This document shows, piece after piece, positions 22,057 to 33,490 of a DNA stretch of 64,000 nt. Location: assembly GCA_963575745.1 (NCBI GenBank), contig CAUYUJ010005703.1, positions 288,501-352,500 of the forward strand, read 5' to 3'. The position numbers and the translations under genes were made by a program. Numbering within the stretch: position 1 is the first letter of the stretch; every line of letters starts with the position of its first letter. The DNA comes from Prorocentrum cordatum (lineage: Eukaryota > Sar > Dinophyceae > Prorocentrales > Prorocentraceae). A model generated the notes under the pieces. It was given only the letters and a program-made list of their open reading frames with translations, made no database searches and had not been told where the DNA came from.

Positions 22057-22224
22057 GTTTGCTCAGCGTGTCGCGCCGGCGGCGGCCCTGGCGACACGCT
22101 ATGCCTTGCGAGGTGATTGCGTGTCGCTCCGCTCCTTGAGGGGGGAGGCTGGGAAGATCTCGGGACGTGCAGATAACTGGCGGGCGCCGAGACGTGGAGG
22201 GCCAGAAGCGGCGGAGCGACACGC
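22057..22224. repeat. Paired inverted repeats around GCGTGTCGC
   Basis: GCGTGTCGC at about 22058 pairs with GCGACACGC at about 22090. GCGTGTCGCTCCGC at 22119-22132 is the perfect reverse complement of GCGGAGCGACACGC at 22211-22224. All four arms share GCGTGTCGC, so several alternative stems are possible. Confidence 0.7.
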
Positions 22225-22869
22225 TAAGCCAAAGTCACGACCGTAGGGAGCGGCCCGAAAACAGGAGCCCCTCGTGAACCCAAAATGGCCCTCGTTTCAG
22301 CGTCTCGACTGCAGATCTCGGCCTCTGGAGGCCCCCTCTGGGCCATGGGGCCGTCAAGAGGCAAGAGCATGAAAGGCAGTGCACAGGGAGGGGTCCAAAG
22401 CTCCAGGGGCCACGTGCTGGCGAATGTCATGGCATCGGAGCTCAGAGGTCAGACACCACCCCCATGCTAATTTACCAAGGCAGGGCACCATGACAATTAG
22501 CGGGGAACCCAGACATCAGACGTCGTGCTTTTTGTCGCAACGTGGCTCCACTGAGGGCTGGACGCCTTCCCCAGGACCTGCTCTTCATCCTGAGCGCCGT
22601 TCCTTGACAGTCCTGGAACCCGGTAGGGGGGGGGCCCGAAAACCGAAAATCAACGTTTATCGTCCGTGGTTTTTGGTTTCGACGCGAGGCGATTTCCTGC
22701 GGGGGCAATCTCCGACCACTGCTGGGAACCCCGTGTCGAAACGCTGCTCCGGAAGATCCAGCAAAGTCAGCTGAAGATTGACCGACACCGTTGCTCACTG
22801 GCCACCAGGCGGTCTGCGCGGCTGCTCTTGGGCCCCCGCTGCCCACCACGAGGTGCCCAGCCGACCGCG
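22225..22869. other. Presumed intron sequence
   Basis: No recognisable protein or repeat. Open frames on both strands are short or shadow the neighbouring exon. Confidence 0.35.
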
Positions 22870-23065
22870 GAGGAAGCCCTTCACCGCGCGGAAGATGCTG
22901 GTCCCGTTGAAGAACCCATGCTTCACCAGCTCGAGGAAGTGCCCAGACCCTATCGGCGCCCAGTCGGTTCGCACGGTAATGTTGAACTCTCCTCGCACCT
23001 GCAGGTCGTTTTTGAGCTCCTCGGCTGTCTGGACGGCCTTGCCAGAGCGGCGGCCGAAGCGACAC
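22870..23065 (-). CDS. Cyclophilin-type PPIase, exon (N-terminal half)
   Basis: The minus strand reads about 65 residues including GKAVQTAEELKNDLQ, GEFNITVRTDWAPIGSGHFL, ELVKHGFFNGTSIFR and AVKGFL. This is the N-terminal half of a cyclophilin-type domain: the F-(x)-I-x-V strand, the A-P-x-x-x-x-F-L-x-L-V helix, and the G-(F/Y)-F-x-G-T-x-(I/F)-F-R-x-V-x-G-F strand-turn. A plausible acceptor (CCTCAG) precedes it. The donor side is unclear; GC or repeat-flanked borders are both conceivable. The next expected residues are found at 21226. An upstream start exon was not identified. Confidence 0.65.
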
Positions 23066-23955
23066 CTGAGGCTGGGACATCCACTTTTTCATCCGCGGGA
23101 CGCGAGCCTTTCAATTGCGCTCTGCCTTGAAGATGGAAAAGCCGAACTTAGTTGAGAGCGGCGCGCGGGCAATGCAAACCCAACTGACCCGCAAACCTGC
23201 AGAAAAGGCATCCTGGACGGCCACACACATGTTTTACTCCAGCGCGCCGATGGGATGCAATCGGCGGATGCGGGCCTCGGTCAGGATAAGTTGGCAACCT
23301 TGTGTGGGCCACACGCACCATTTACTTCGTAGGCGCCACTGCCTCAGGGGCCCGAAGGACCCCCACCCTTTTGCGAAATGAGCCACTGCAGTATGGGCGC
23401 TACTCAATGTTGGACCAGCAGCACAGTACAACACAGACCGATGAGCAAGGACCCCCCCTAAGCGAAATGGCAGCGTGTGAACACGCACACACACACATAC
23501 TTCTCCAGAATCACAGCGAGTACCAAGGCGGGGCGCGCTTAGCTCAAGTGCCACCTGACGTTGCAGATGGGGGTCTGGACAGAACCAAACGCATGCAGGT
23601 AAACGCGAGACCACGGGTGCACATGGAAGACGCCGAATACGGCATGCAAGTGCCGAAGCGCACGGAGCACAATAGAGCGTTGCTCCATTTTTCGCCATAG
23701 CGGCCGTTACCACCCCTGGCGCCCCCCCTCCTGGTAACGTCACGATTTGTGCCGGCGCCGTCTGGGAACGCCTACGAATCTGCCGACGTGCCGCTGGGCA
23801 CGGACTGGGCGTGTCCTCGGGTCCTTTGCGTAATCCTCAGAGCCTCGGTCCTCAGTCCGCGGAGTCTTCAAGAGGCCCGGACCCCAAAATGCCAAATATC
23901 CCGGCGCTTGTCTCGTGCCCTCTGGGCTCCCCCGCGGCTTCCCGCATGACTTTTC
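23066..23955. other. No gene recognised
   Basis: Unique sequence with short open frames on both strands. Nothing matches an upstream PPIase exon. Confidence 0.35.
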
Positions 23956-24505
23956 TCGGCACAAGAAGTCCCCAGGACGGGCCGAGAGGGCCCCGGAAGG
24001 CCCCGAAGACGGTCCAAGAGAGCCCCGAGTTGCCGAACGATCGCTCCAAGACGCTCAAGATGGCACCCAGACGGCCCAAGAAGCCTCCAAGACGCCCCAA
24101 ACGCCTCCAAGAAGCCTCCCAAGAGGCCAAAATCATTTATTTGTCCACAGGGTTTTGAAGGGTTTGGGCGTTCTCACCTTCTCAGCTTCCCGACGCTCCC
24201 AGACGGCGGGCCCCCAAGATCACCACAAGACGGCCCAAGAGACCTCCAAGAGGACCCCACAACGGCCCAAGAAGGCCCGAAGACGGCCCAAGAGGCGCCC
24301 AAGACTGCCCCGAAGACGTTTCCAAGAGGGGACCCAGATGGGGGATCCGAACGGACACTCCGAGCCCTCGGCCCCGAGGGGGCCCCAGGAGGCCCCAAGA
24401 GGCCCCCAAGAAACCCCCAAGAAACCCCCAAGAGGCACCAAGAGGCCCCGAAGAGGCCGAAAGAGGGCCCCCAGAGGCTCACAAGAGGCCCCAAAACTGC
24501 CCCAT
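23956..24505 (-). repeat. CCAAGAGG array (R1, minus orientation)
   Basis: Dense CCCAAGAGGCC and CAAGACGGCCC units flank a T-rich linker at about 24135-24190 (GGGTTTTGAAGGGTTTGGGC), which is the inverted form of the R1 A-rich linker. Confidence 0.8.
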
Positions 24506-25795
24506 TGTGAGGCCCCCGAGAGCGCTCCGAAGAGACCCGAAGAAACATCCCTGAGGAGAAGTCTGAACCGCAAGCAAGGCACGATGGCGGATGGGGCGAA
24601 AGCCATAGAATAGCCAAAGAACCTCGGAGAGCAGGTACGTATGCGGATACGTTACAGCAGAGCGTGCACCATGCTATGGATACGCCAAGGCCTGCGATTG
24701 ATAGCTACGGATAGCTAACCGCAGCGCAGGGGATTGCTGGGAATAGAAAACGGTTCTCATCGATCCCATCATTTCCCTCCTCCACCTCCTCCTCCTCCTC
24801 CCTCCTCCTCCTTCTCCTCCTCGTCGTCCCGTCGTCAACGTCCTCCACATTGCGTGGCAAGGTGCTTTACACAAGGACAGGAAAGATGAAGAAGGGAGCC
24901 GATACGACCTCTCTGATTACATTCCTGTTATCGAATCGTGCTCTGGAAGGGGTCTGGGCGCCCCTGACCAGAAAGAGGAACTGGCATCGTCGATGTCATC
25001 CTCACCTTCCTCTCCCTCACACTCCTCCTCCTCTTGTCGTCCAACTCGTCCTTACTGCGTTGCAAAATATTTGACTGCAAACGTCGTGCGCACCACATCG
25101 CTGGGGCACACTGGGGGCGTGCGGAATGGCGTAATCCCATGAGATACACGTGGGCAACTTCCTGCTCAATCTTACCAACAGCGCGCTGAAACCTTTTTTC
25201 TTTAGTTTTCAGCTGGATGTGTTCAGCAATCCAGAAGGCTGGAAACACACGCGGTTGAAATCACATGCGGAACATGCGGAGGCCAGTTGCTGGATTAACG
25301 AGCGGATGGCTGAGGCACTTAGCCACACGACGGCCGAACCCTGGAAAGGCATGCGGCCACATGTTCATCCAGCTCTCGCCCAGGCTCGTCACGTCATGTC
25401 TATACAGGTTTCTGGTAAGAAGCACTCAAGACAAATGTCCCGTCTTGTTGGGCACTATATTCCCAACTTGGCAGGAACACGACGACGACGGCGACGACCA
25501 CCACGACGACGGAGGAGTAGGAAGAGGAGGAGGAGAAGGAGAAGGGAGGCGCTCTGCCGTAGCATGTTCCTATAGGTTTGCGCGCGCTCTGCCGCAGCAG
25601 GTCCCTGTAGACATCTACTATCCGATCTCTATGGTTATTCTTAGGCAGTCCCAGACGGCGCCGGCGCGAAACGTGACATTACTGGGCCCCTCCTCCCCCC
25701 CTCCCCCACTCTACGGGTAACGCCCGTGATCGCCAGGGAATAAAAAACGCTCCCCAACTGGAACGCAGGAGGAACAAACATGCACAAAACTGTCC
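24506..25795. other. No gene recognised; CCT-rich at 24768-24830
   Basis: A (CCT)n-like tract near 24768-24830 and a GACGAC/GGAGGA tract near 25480-25550 are the only structured features. The open frames lack support. Confidence 0.35.
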
Positions 25796-26187
25796 TTCGC
25801 AGCCCACTTCAGGGTGCGACGTGAAGACAGCCACTGCAGCATAAACGCAGGAGGCCGATGTAGAGCAGATGATTGCGGCCAGCAGCCTGGCTGTACAGGG
25901 CGAGGCGCCTCGTGCGAATGAGGGCATGAGAAATGCATACAAAACCAGGAAGGGAAAACCAGCGCGGAAACTTTCCTCGCAGCCCATTTGAAGGCACGCT
26001 GTGGCACCAGTGCAGCAGCACACGCAGGGGGGCGAGGGAAGCGATAATTGCGGCCAGCCCAGCTGAAAGGGCGACGCGGCCCGTGCGAAAACAGCACGGG
26101 AGCTGGATGAGGTCCGCCGCCGACGATGCAGAGGCGGCAGCCTGGCGCAGCCTGGCGCAGCCTGGCGCAGCCTGGCGCAGCCTGACA
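25796..26187. repeat. Two diverged ~180-bp direct repeats and a 10-bp tandem
   Basis: GCAGCCCA...GATTGCGGCCAGC at about 25798-25930 is echoed by GCAGCCCATTT...AATTGCGGCCAGC at about 25978-26105. Minus-strand frames keep a repeated W-A-A-(R/K) motif, but no family is recognised. CCTGGCGCAG is repeated four times head-to-tail at 26141-26180. Confidence 0.6.
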
Positions 26188-27815
26188 GCGGGCGCACGGC
26201 TAAAGCCAGCCGATGCCAGAAGGACGCGCGTGGCCGGCGGGACAACTGCGCCTCGCCTGGGTACGCCGTGCAGCGCGGCTCGGCCGCGAGCTCGCGCCGG
26301 ACCCACTCACGGGAGCCCCACGGCGGGGTGGGGCTGGGCAGGGCGTCTGCGCCCTAGCCAAGCCTCGGAGGGCGCCAGTCTCCGGGAGAGCTGCAAGCGA
26401 CGGGTGCGACCGGGCGCCCGAAGGCGAGACCAGCCCCAGAGACCCGCCGCCGAGTGGCCACGCGCAGGCACCCTGACCGCAAGGGGGACCAGTTCTCTGG
26501 CCGGGTGCCGAGCAAAGCAGAACACAATCGGCAGACGGCTGGCTGGCGCGTGACCAATCCGGGCGCCTGAGGCACCCCCAGAGCCAGGAGGATCGCGCCG
26601 AGAGACGGCGCGCCGCGCATTCTTGGAGGAGGGCGGGCTGCACCCCGAGGCGGCAGAGGAGAGCCAGCGCGAGTGAAGTTCTCCAGGGAGGGGCCTCCAG
26701 CAAGCGGGCGCAGAGTGAGCAACGTGAAGACTTGGCGTGGCAAAGAAAACGCCAGCGCTGGTCCCGGCACCTGCGCCGTGCAGACGGGGCGCAGGCGTGC
26801 ACCGCACCAGGGGAGGGTACGCCAGCCACCCCGAAATAAAGGCACAGGCCAGGGCTGGGCGCCTTCACAGCGGGCGTCCCTCAGGTCGGGTCAAGCGATC
26901 GAGCGCCGCTGGCGAAAGCCAGCCTTGCCAGCAGAAAAGCACGTGCCCCAGACGTGCGACGTCCTGATTTTTTCATCAGGCGGTTCCCCAAGTCGGGTCC
27001 CAACCCTCCAGGAACAGTTTTTCATCCTGAGTCGTTTTTGCCACTGTCCCGAGGCCCTGCGATAGCCCCCAGACGCCGAAAACGGCGAATAATCTCCCCT
27101 CGTGTTTTTTTCTCAACGCAAGCATGACTGGGCGGCCATGCCACCAGAAAGGCAGGTGCCACGACTGGAGGGCCAAGAGCGCGGCAGGCAGGTCCAAGGT
27201 CACCCCTCGGCGCGTGCGACAATGGATTTCTTGTTGCCCCTCGCTTCTGGGCCGTCTGCGACGGTCTTCGGACGGTTTTCAATTGTCTTTGGCGGTCTTT
27301 GACTGTCTTTGGCGATCTTCGGCCGTCTTCTGACGGTCTTTGGCGGCCGTCGGCGCGAAAGCTGGATGGTCGCGTTCAACTCAGGGTCCATGCTCGGACA
27401 TCTAAGCTGGGCGCCCACTAGAGCAGAGGTGACCCGAGGCGTGCGAGGCGGCGCCGAGGAACTGCTGGGCCAGGGCCCCAGAAGGGCGGGTGGCCAGGTG
27501 CGGCGACGGACGTGGATCCCAGGGAGCGAATTCGAGAAACCGGTCACAAACACAATCCAGACATGCCCGCGTTGTGAAAAAATCTGGACGGGTGGTGTGT
27601 CGCCGTGTTCGGCCTCTGGGGCTCTCACCGGGCCCTGGTGCCGTCAAAAAAGACGCAGGAACAGAAACCTGCCCCAGGGAAAAATTCGGGATTTCCCAAG
27701 AGCCCGTAGTGAATAAATCAGGACATCGCATGTCTTGAAGGCAGATTCGAGAAAGCGGCCGACAGCCCACGACCTGTCCAGAGGTAGCCACCCCTAGTGC
27801 GGTGGCCACTCACAA
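26188..27815. other. No gene recognised
   Basis: GC-rich sequence with overlapping frames on both strands. A GTCTTTGGCGG-type degenerate repeat runs through 27245-27350. Confidence 0.35.
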
Positions 27816-28307
27816 CTAGCGAGGACAAGCCGCGCATAGATCGGGCTTGGCCTTGCGGACCCCAGACGGATTAGAGCGGGACTTGCTAGCGCCACTGGCT
27901 CTCGAACCTGCGCTCGAGAAGTGAAGGGGGCGCAGATACTCGGGCAACGTAGTTGGGCGCGCGCGCCTCAGGGCCCAGGGCGCGTCGCCCCAATGGCCAG
28001 GCGACCTGGCGTAGCAGTCCAGCAAGTGGCCCACGACGCTTTCGCGACCCAGGGTGCCCACCCCGGGGGGGGCGCCCGCGAGTAGAGGACAGCGAAGGCA
28101 GCAAAGCAAACTCGTCTTGCCTGAGCCGGGTGGGCCTTGAACCGCAGCCCAGAGGCACGCGGCCGAGCGCCCAAGCGCCGCGGCGACCTCCTGGATAAGC
28201 TGCGGCGAAGGGAACGGCTGGCGGGAACCTGCGGCATACCGATATGGGGGCGCGTCGCCCGTCAAGCGGGCGCGAAGGCCCGCCGGGGCCACCGGGGGCG
28301 GCCGCAA
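27816..28307 (-). other. Minus-strand ORF with a P-loop-like GPPGSGKT
   Basis: The frame includes SPQLIQEVAAALGRSA and, further on, QGPPGSGKTSLL, a textbook Walker A sequence (G-x4-G-K-T). No Walker B or helicase motifs could be placed after it, and the C-terminal half is Arg/Pro/Ala-rich as expected of random GC-rich frames. It could be a remnant of an ATPase or helicase, or chance. Confidence 0.25.
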
Positions 28308-29055
28308 GGTCGGGAAGGGCAGGAGCGACCATGCCAGGAAGCTCCCAAGGAGCCTTATTGGCAGGGGCCACTGGAGGCGGGCCTATCCAAGGGACAGGGA
28401 GGGGCCCAGCAGCCATCTGAGCGAGGGCCGACGACTCGTTCGGCGAGGCGATCCAGCACGAGCGGTAGGCGACAGAGGCGATGCGCAGCTGGATCGAGAG
28501 CGGGAGCGTGGGGGGCGCCATGAGCACCAGCAAGGGGGACACCACTAAGTAAGCCCGAAGTGGCACGGTCGTCGTGGTAAGTGTCGAATAACGAGTGGAC
28601 GCTGCGCCCAACCCTGCGGCGTTGGACAACGTAGGACGGGGCGTCGACCTTCATAGGGGCGTGGTGGTTGGGGTCGAGGCCCGGACAGACGCCGTGGTCC
28701 CATTAGAACAAGGGGCGTGCAGGGGCGCGAACAGCGTCCTCCAGCGCACGGGGGAAGGCGGCCTTGGCTTGGCTGATGCAGTCGTCGAGTGGGAATACGT
28801 AAAACATGGCGACGCGCAGGGTCCTCGACGCGATCGCGTCCGAGGCTCTACGCGACGCCAGGGAACGGTTCTGGCAGGGAGAGCTCCCAGAGCTGCCACT
28901 TCGTAGAGACGCGTCTCCGCCAGCGGCGGGCCATGCATGCAACACAATACATTGCCAATACTGCCGGGCGCGCGCTCGGCCAAGTGACCGAAGCTAGCTG
29001 CGCACACGGCCCAGCAGCTCATCACATTGCTGCTGTGCACGTAGAATTTGACCAT
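28308..29055 (-). other. Possible decayed coding stretch, unrecognised
   Basis: Minus-strand frames hold protein-like segments (TLRVAMFYVFPLDDCISQAK near 28810-28750 and LPLSIQLRIASVAYRSCW near 28490-28430), interrupted by frame changes. No family assignment is possible. Confidence 0.25.
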
Positions 29056-30590
29056 TCAATGGTTGAAATTCGCCGGCCCAGCGGGCCAGAGGCGTGCTAA
29101 GATCTCCGGGAACTGTCAAACAATATTTTACTTCGCGCGCGCGCGTGGCGGCCCCTGGGGGTCCCCGGACGAAAAGTACCCCGACCGATCCCCGGGCGAT
29201 CCCCGGCCAGGATCCCCCAGAAAGCTCCAGGGGAGGGCCATTTTTCGACACCCCTCACGAGGATCGTGGCCTCCCAGGGGGGGGCCGCAATCGACTACCT
29301 CCCCCTCCCGCCTCAAGAGGCCCCCAAGAGCCCCCCAAGAGGCCCCAGGGGCCCCCAAGACGCCGCCAAAGAGCCCCAAGAGGCCCCCAAGAGGCCCCCA
29401 AGAGGCCCCACAGAGCGCTCCAGGGCTGGCGGAATGAGCGAAACGATTAAATAATTGAGCAGCTCTGCCAGGGCCGCACCGTAACTCTCTGAAAAGCATT
29501 GTAATGAGTAACTGTAAACTCGGGATGGCAAAACCTACGGAAACGGCTTCAAGACGAGCAATCCCGAACCGAGCGAGAATAGAATCCGTTCTCTCGCCGG
29601 GCTAGGGCCTGAAAATGGCAAGCGCCGTTCCTGAAGCGAGCTGGCGCTCATCCTCGAGGTTCTCGAGCTTGGCGCTAGGGAGAAACATAATATATATATA
29701 TATATATATATATATGTACGTATGACAAGGTACATGTGGGTTCCTTGTTTACCTACGCCGTAGCTAACGATCTGCAATGGGATCCGCATCGCGATAGTGC
29801 GAGCTAACCCACGTAGCCCACGCTGCAGGCAAACAGCCAGTTGTTGTGGTGTTATGCGGGCGCTAGTGGCATGAAGCCACACATGAACGCCTGAAGTGAA
29901 CTCGAGAAAAGATACGCCCCCCGCGGGGTCCCAGCCAGGGCCCCCGGTGGTGTTGTCACCTCCGTCGCTGTGATTACAAAGGCGTATGTAACCAAAAGCA
30001 CAACCGATGTATAACTGGACAATACCCAGTCAAAAAGCTTCACATAATGCTTCCATGTTGGGCCGTAGTCCATAATGGTGAAGCATTCCTGCGCACGCGT
30101 AGTTGATATAGTAATTTGTTCCCCAACACATTATGAATCGGAGCGTAGTGGCGTAGAGCCGTGGCGTATGCGCTGTTGCTGGTAATCAGGCGGGCGTCAC
30201 AAATTATGGAAATAGCGTTCCCGCTATTGACGGCCCCGCCTGCTAGCCAGTAGTCACGCTCTGACGCTCTGACAATGCAGTGGTACTAGCGGCATACCAT
30301 GCCGCGCCGTGGCGTAAGAGTGCGAGAGACAGAGCTGACCACACGCGAGTGAGGGCAGTTTCGCTACCAAGCAACAAACGAGGTAGACATCGTGAGATGT
30401 GGTATTGGTGGTAAAAAATAATGTGGAACGCTATCTTCCAGAAGTAAGACTCGCTTCCGATACAAAAGCGGATCGATAGCTGAGCTTACGATCCGGGCAA
30501 ATAAGGCGCCGGCCGCTTGAACAACAAACGGCGGCGCAGACGCTCGCTACGCTCGCTTACATGTTACCCAGCCCTCTGACCTACGGTCAG
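29056..30590. other. Non-coding; short R1 array and a (TA)n tract
   Basis: CCAAGAGGCCCC units occupy 29305-29415, and a TA run 29692-29716. From 29850 to 30590 there are no repeats or credible frames. Confidence 0.45.
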
Positions 30591-31030
30591 ACTCAAGAGC
30601 CGTCCCAAGAGGGCCCCGAAAGGAAAAACGCAATGGTTCCCCTTGGGTGTTTCAATGTTTCTGGGGTTATCGTCTTCTCGAGCTTCCGACGCTCCAAGAC
30701 GGCCCAAGAGGCCCCCTAGACCGCCCCCAAACTGCCCAAAAGGTGCCCACGAGGGCCTCAGGACAACCCAATAGGGTTCCAAGACGGCCCAAAGAGGAGC
30801 CCCAGACGGCCAACGATCGCCCAAAGAGGGCCCCAAGAGAGGCGAAGATGCAGAACACGAACCAACAATCCAATCTTTCCGCCCCAAGAAGGCGCCCAAA
30901 GGCCCCAAAAAGCTCCCAAGCGGCCCAGAAGAGACCCCCAATGAGCCCCAAGAGGCCCACAAGAGGCCCAAAAGCGGCCCCAAAAACAGCCTCCAAGAGG
31001 CTCCGCCACGCCCCCCAGCAGCTCCCAAGA
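30591..31030 (-). repeat. CCAAGAGG array (R1, minus orientation)
   Basis: R1 units with the inverted linker at about 30630-30690 (TTTCAATGTTTCTGGGGTTA, then CTTCCGACGCTCCAAG). Confidence 0.75.
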
Positions 31031-31660
31031 CGCCAACAATTATTCACTGCGTGGAGCTCCCCATATGTGCATCTATTCGTATGGACCTGTCCGCCGCGAG
31101 CGTCTAGGCGCAAGAGCTTTCGAATATAGACGGGCTTCAGTTGTGGTGGTCTGGTCATGAATCTAACTGCGAATGAATTGGAGTGTGAATGAGCCTCAGT
31201 AGTACGAGCGCGTCTCTGCGCATGAGCCTGGGGCCTCCTGGGGCCTCCTGAAACCTACTGGGGCTTCCTGGGGCCTCCAGGAGCCTCTTGGGGCCTCCTG
31301 GGGCCTCCTGGGTCCTCCCAGGGAGGCTTCGTGCCCTTGGAGAGTGACCGACGTACGTAAAACATTACGGATTGGAGCCACGGGAGAAGGGCAATATATA
31401 GGAACACACGTAAAGCACCAAGGACTCGTGCCCCAGGAGAGGCCCAACATCTAGGAACATAAGTAAAACAGTTAGGATTGTTTTCACAGGAGAAAGACAG
31501 TCTATATAAACATCGGAGGTGAGGGGGTGAGATCGAAGTGGGACGGAGAGCCCCCCTACCGGGAAATCGATTTCGGTTTCGTGTTCGTGCGTGCCGTGCG
31601 GGCGAGGCGAAGCTGCGTGGGCGGGCGAGAGGAAAGTCTCCTGTGGCTGAGGCGCGGCCG
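31031..31660. other. Non-coding; GGGGCCTCCTG minisatellite at 31228-31320
   Basis: About nine copies of GGGGCCTCCTG or variants lie at 31228-31320. The rest is unique; ACGTAAAAC-type stretches near 31356 and 31462 also recur near 32490. Confidence 0.5.
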
Positions 31661-31836
31661 GACCAAATGATTCTCCGCCGGGCTGCCGGTGGCGCGCGGT
31701 GTCCCGCCGGTGTCCCGCTGGTGTCCCGTCGGTGTCCCTGTGGCTGAGGCGCGGCCGGACCAAATGTGTCGGCCGGTGGCGCGCGGTGTCCCGACGGTGT
31801 CCCGCTGGTGTCCCGTCGGTGTCCCGTCGGTGTCCC
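31661..31836 (+). repeat. GGTGTCCCG minisatellite
   Basis: Eleven or so copies of a ~10-bp GGTGTCCCGNC unit. A 29-bp segment starting CTGTGGCTGAGGCGCGG near 31642 is repeated near 31738 and splits the array in two. Confidence 0.75.
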
Positions 31837-32052
<216 letters not shown>

Positions 32053-32069
32053 GTTGATGATGATGATGA

Positions 32070-32385
32070 CGTCGATTGTGAGATCGATTGTGACATCGAT
32101 AGTGAGACCGAATGTGAGATCGATTGTGAGATCGATAGTGAGATCGATTGTGAGATCGATCGTCAGATCGATTGTGAGATAATGATGGTGATGATGGTGA
32201 TGATCGATTGTGAGATCGATCGTGAGATCGACAGTGAGGCCGAATGTGAGACCGAATGTGAGATCGATTGTGAGATCGATTGTGAGATCGATAGTGAGAT
32301 CGATAGCTAAATCGATAGTGATATCGATAGTGAGATCGAATGAGAGATCGATTGTGAGATCGATAGCGAGATCGATTGAGTGATA
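32070..32385 (+). repeat. 12-bp minisatellite with ATCGAT core
   Basis: The unit is GATCGATTGTGA or GATCGATAGTGA, about 24 copies, broken near 32180-32200 by a short GATGGTGAT stretch. It grows out of the adjacent GAT array. ATCGAT is self-complementary, so each unit adds a small dyad. Confidence 0.9.
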
Positions 32386-32855
32386 GGTTGGTTCCCCCTC
32401 CCCCCTCACCTCCTTATCACCCGCAGGGTGGTCGTATAGGTACGTATAACGTCAAAGCTTCATTCTCCAGGTGAGGCCCAATCTATAGGAGCATACGTAA
32501 AACACATGGGATTGGAGCCACTCCTGTTGCCTTCTGAGGCCTCCTGTTCCTGGGACCTCTCGGGGCCTCCTGTTGCCTTCCGAAGTCTCCTGGCGCTTCC
32601 TGTGGCCTCCTGTGGCTTCCTGAGGCTTCCTGGAGCTTCCTGGGGCCTCCTGGAGCCTCTTGGGACATCTTGTGGCCTCTTGAGTGTTTCTGTGGCCTCC
32701 TGATGCCTCCTGGGACCTCATGTGGTCCCCAGGGGCCTCCTGGAGCCTGTTGGAGCATCCTGTGGCATCCTGACGAGAACCTGTGCCCACGAGTCTGGCT
32801 GCCAAAACAAGCAAACCGAACGAGACATCCTCAAAATCTGGCCCACCTGGGGGGT
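32386..32855. repeat. Degenerate CTCCTGNGGC array
   Basis: From about 32520 to 32770, units GGCCTCCTG/GGCTTCCTG repeat every 9-12 bp. They resemble the minisatellite at 31.23 kb more than R1. Confidence 0.7.
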
Positions 32856-33490
32856 GAAAATGAGCGCCTCGCTCGAGGCATCCTCCAAATCTGCTCCGAA
32901 AACGAAGGATGCTGGGACAGAAAACAAGCAAACCGCTTGAGACATCCCCACAAAACCGCCGCGAACGGGACCGTGTCATACCCCTCGGCGGCCCCCCTTA
33001 GGGGCGTGAAAATGGGCGCCTCGCTCGAGACATCCTCCAAATCTGCTCCGAAAACGAAGGATGTTGGGACAGAAAACATGCAAACCGCTGGAGACATCTC
33101 CACAAAACGGCCGCGAACAGGACCGTGTCATACCCCTCGGCGGCTCCCCTTGGGGGCGTGAAAATGGGCGGCTCGCTCGAGACATCCTCCAAATCTGCTC
33201 CGAAAGCGAAGGATGTTGGGACAGACAACAAGTAAACCGCCTGAGACATCTCCACAAAACGGCCACGAACGGGACCGTGTCATACCCCTCGGCGGCTCCC
33301 CTTAGGGGCGTGAAAATGAGCGCCTCGCTCAAGACATCCTCCAAATCTGCTCCGAAACCGAAGCATGTTGGGACAGAAAACATGCAAACCGCTGGAGACA
33401 TCCCCACAAAACGGCCGCGAACGGGACCGTGTCATACCCCTCGGCGGCTCCCCTTAGGGGTGCTGAAACCAGCGCCCAGCCTGAGACATC
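32856..33490. repeat. 152-bp tandem repeat, four copies (family R4)
   Basis: CCTCCAAATCTGCTCCGAAA begins at 32882, 33034, 33186 and 33338, exactly 152 bp apart. Each unit has two GAGACATC motifs about 75 bp apart (one before TCCAAATCTG, one before CCACAAAACGGCC), plus CCGTGTCATACCCCTCGGCG. The copies are about 95% alike by eye. Open frames on both strands are repeat-driven. Confidence 0.9.

Noticed and set aside
21312-22097. 261-codon minus-strand ORF
   Set aside because: It runs through the MITE-like palindrome, and its reading has no family resemblance.
26200-26868. 222-codon minus-strand ORF with many Cys and Trp
   Set aside because: GC-rich frame with equally long frames in the other two registers; no motif spacing and no homology recognised.
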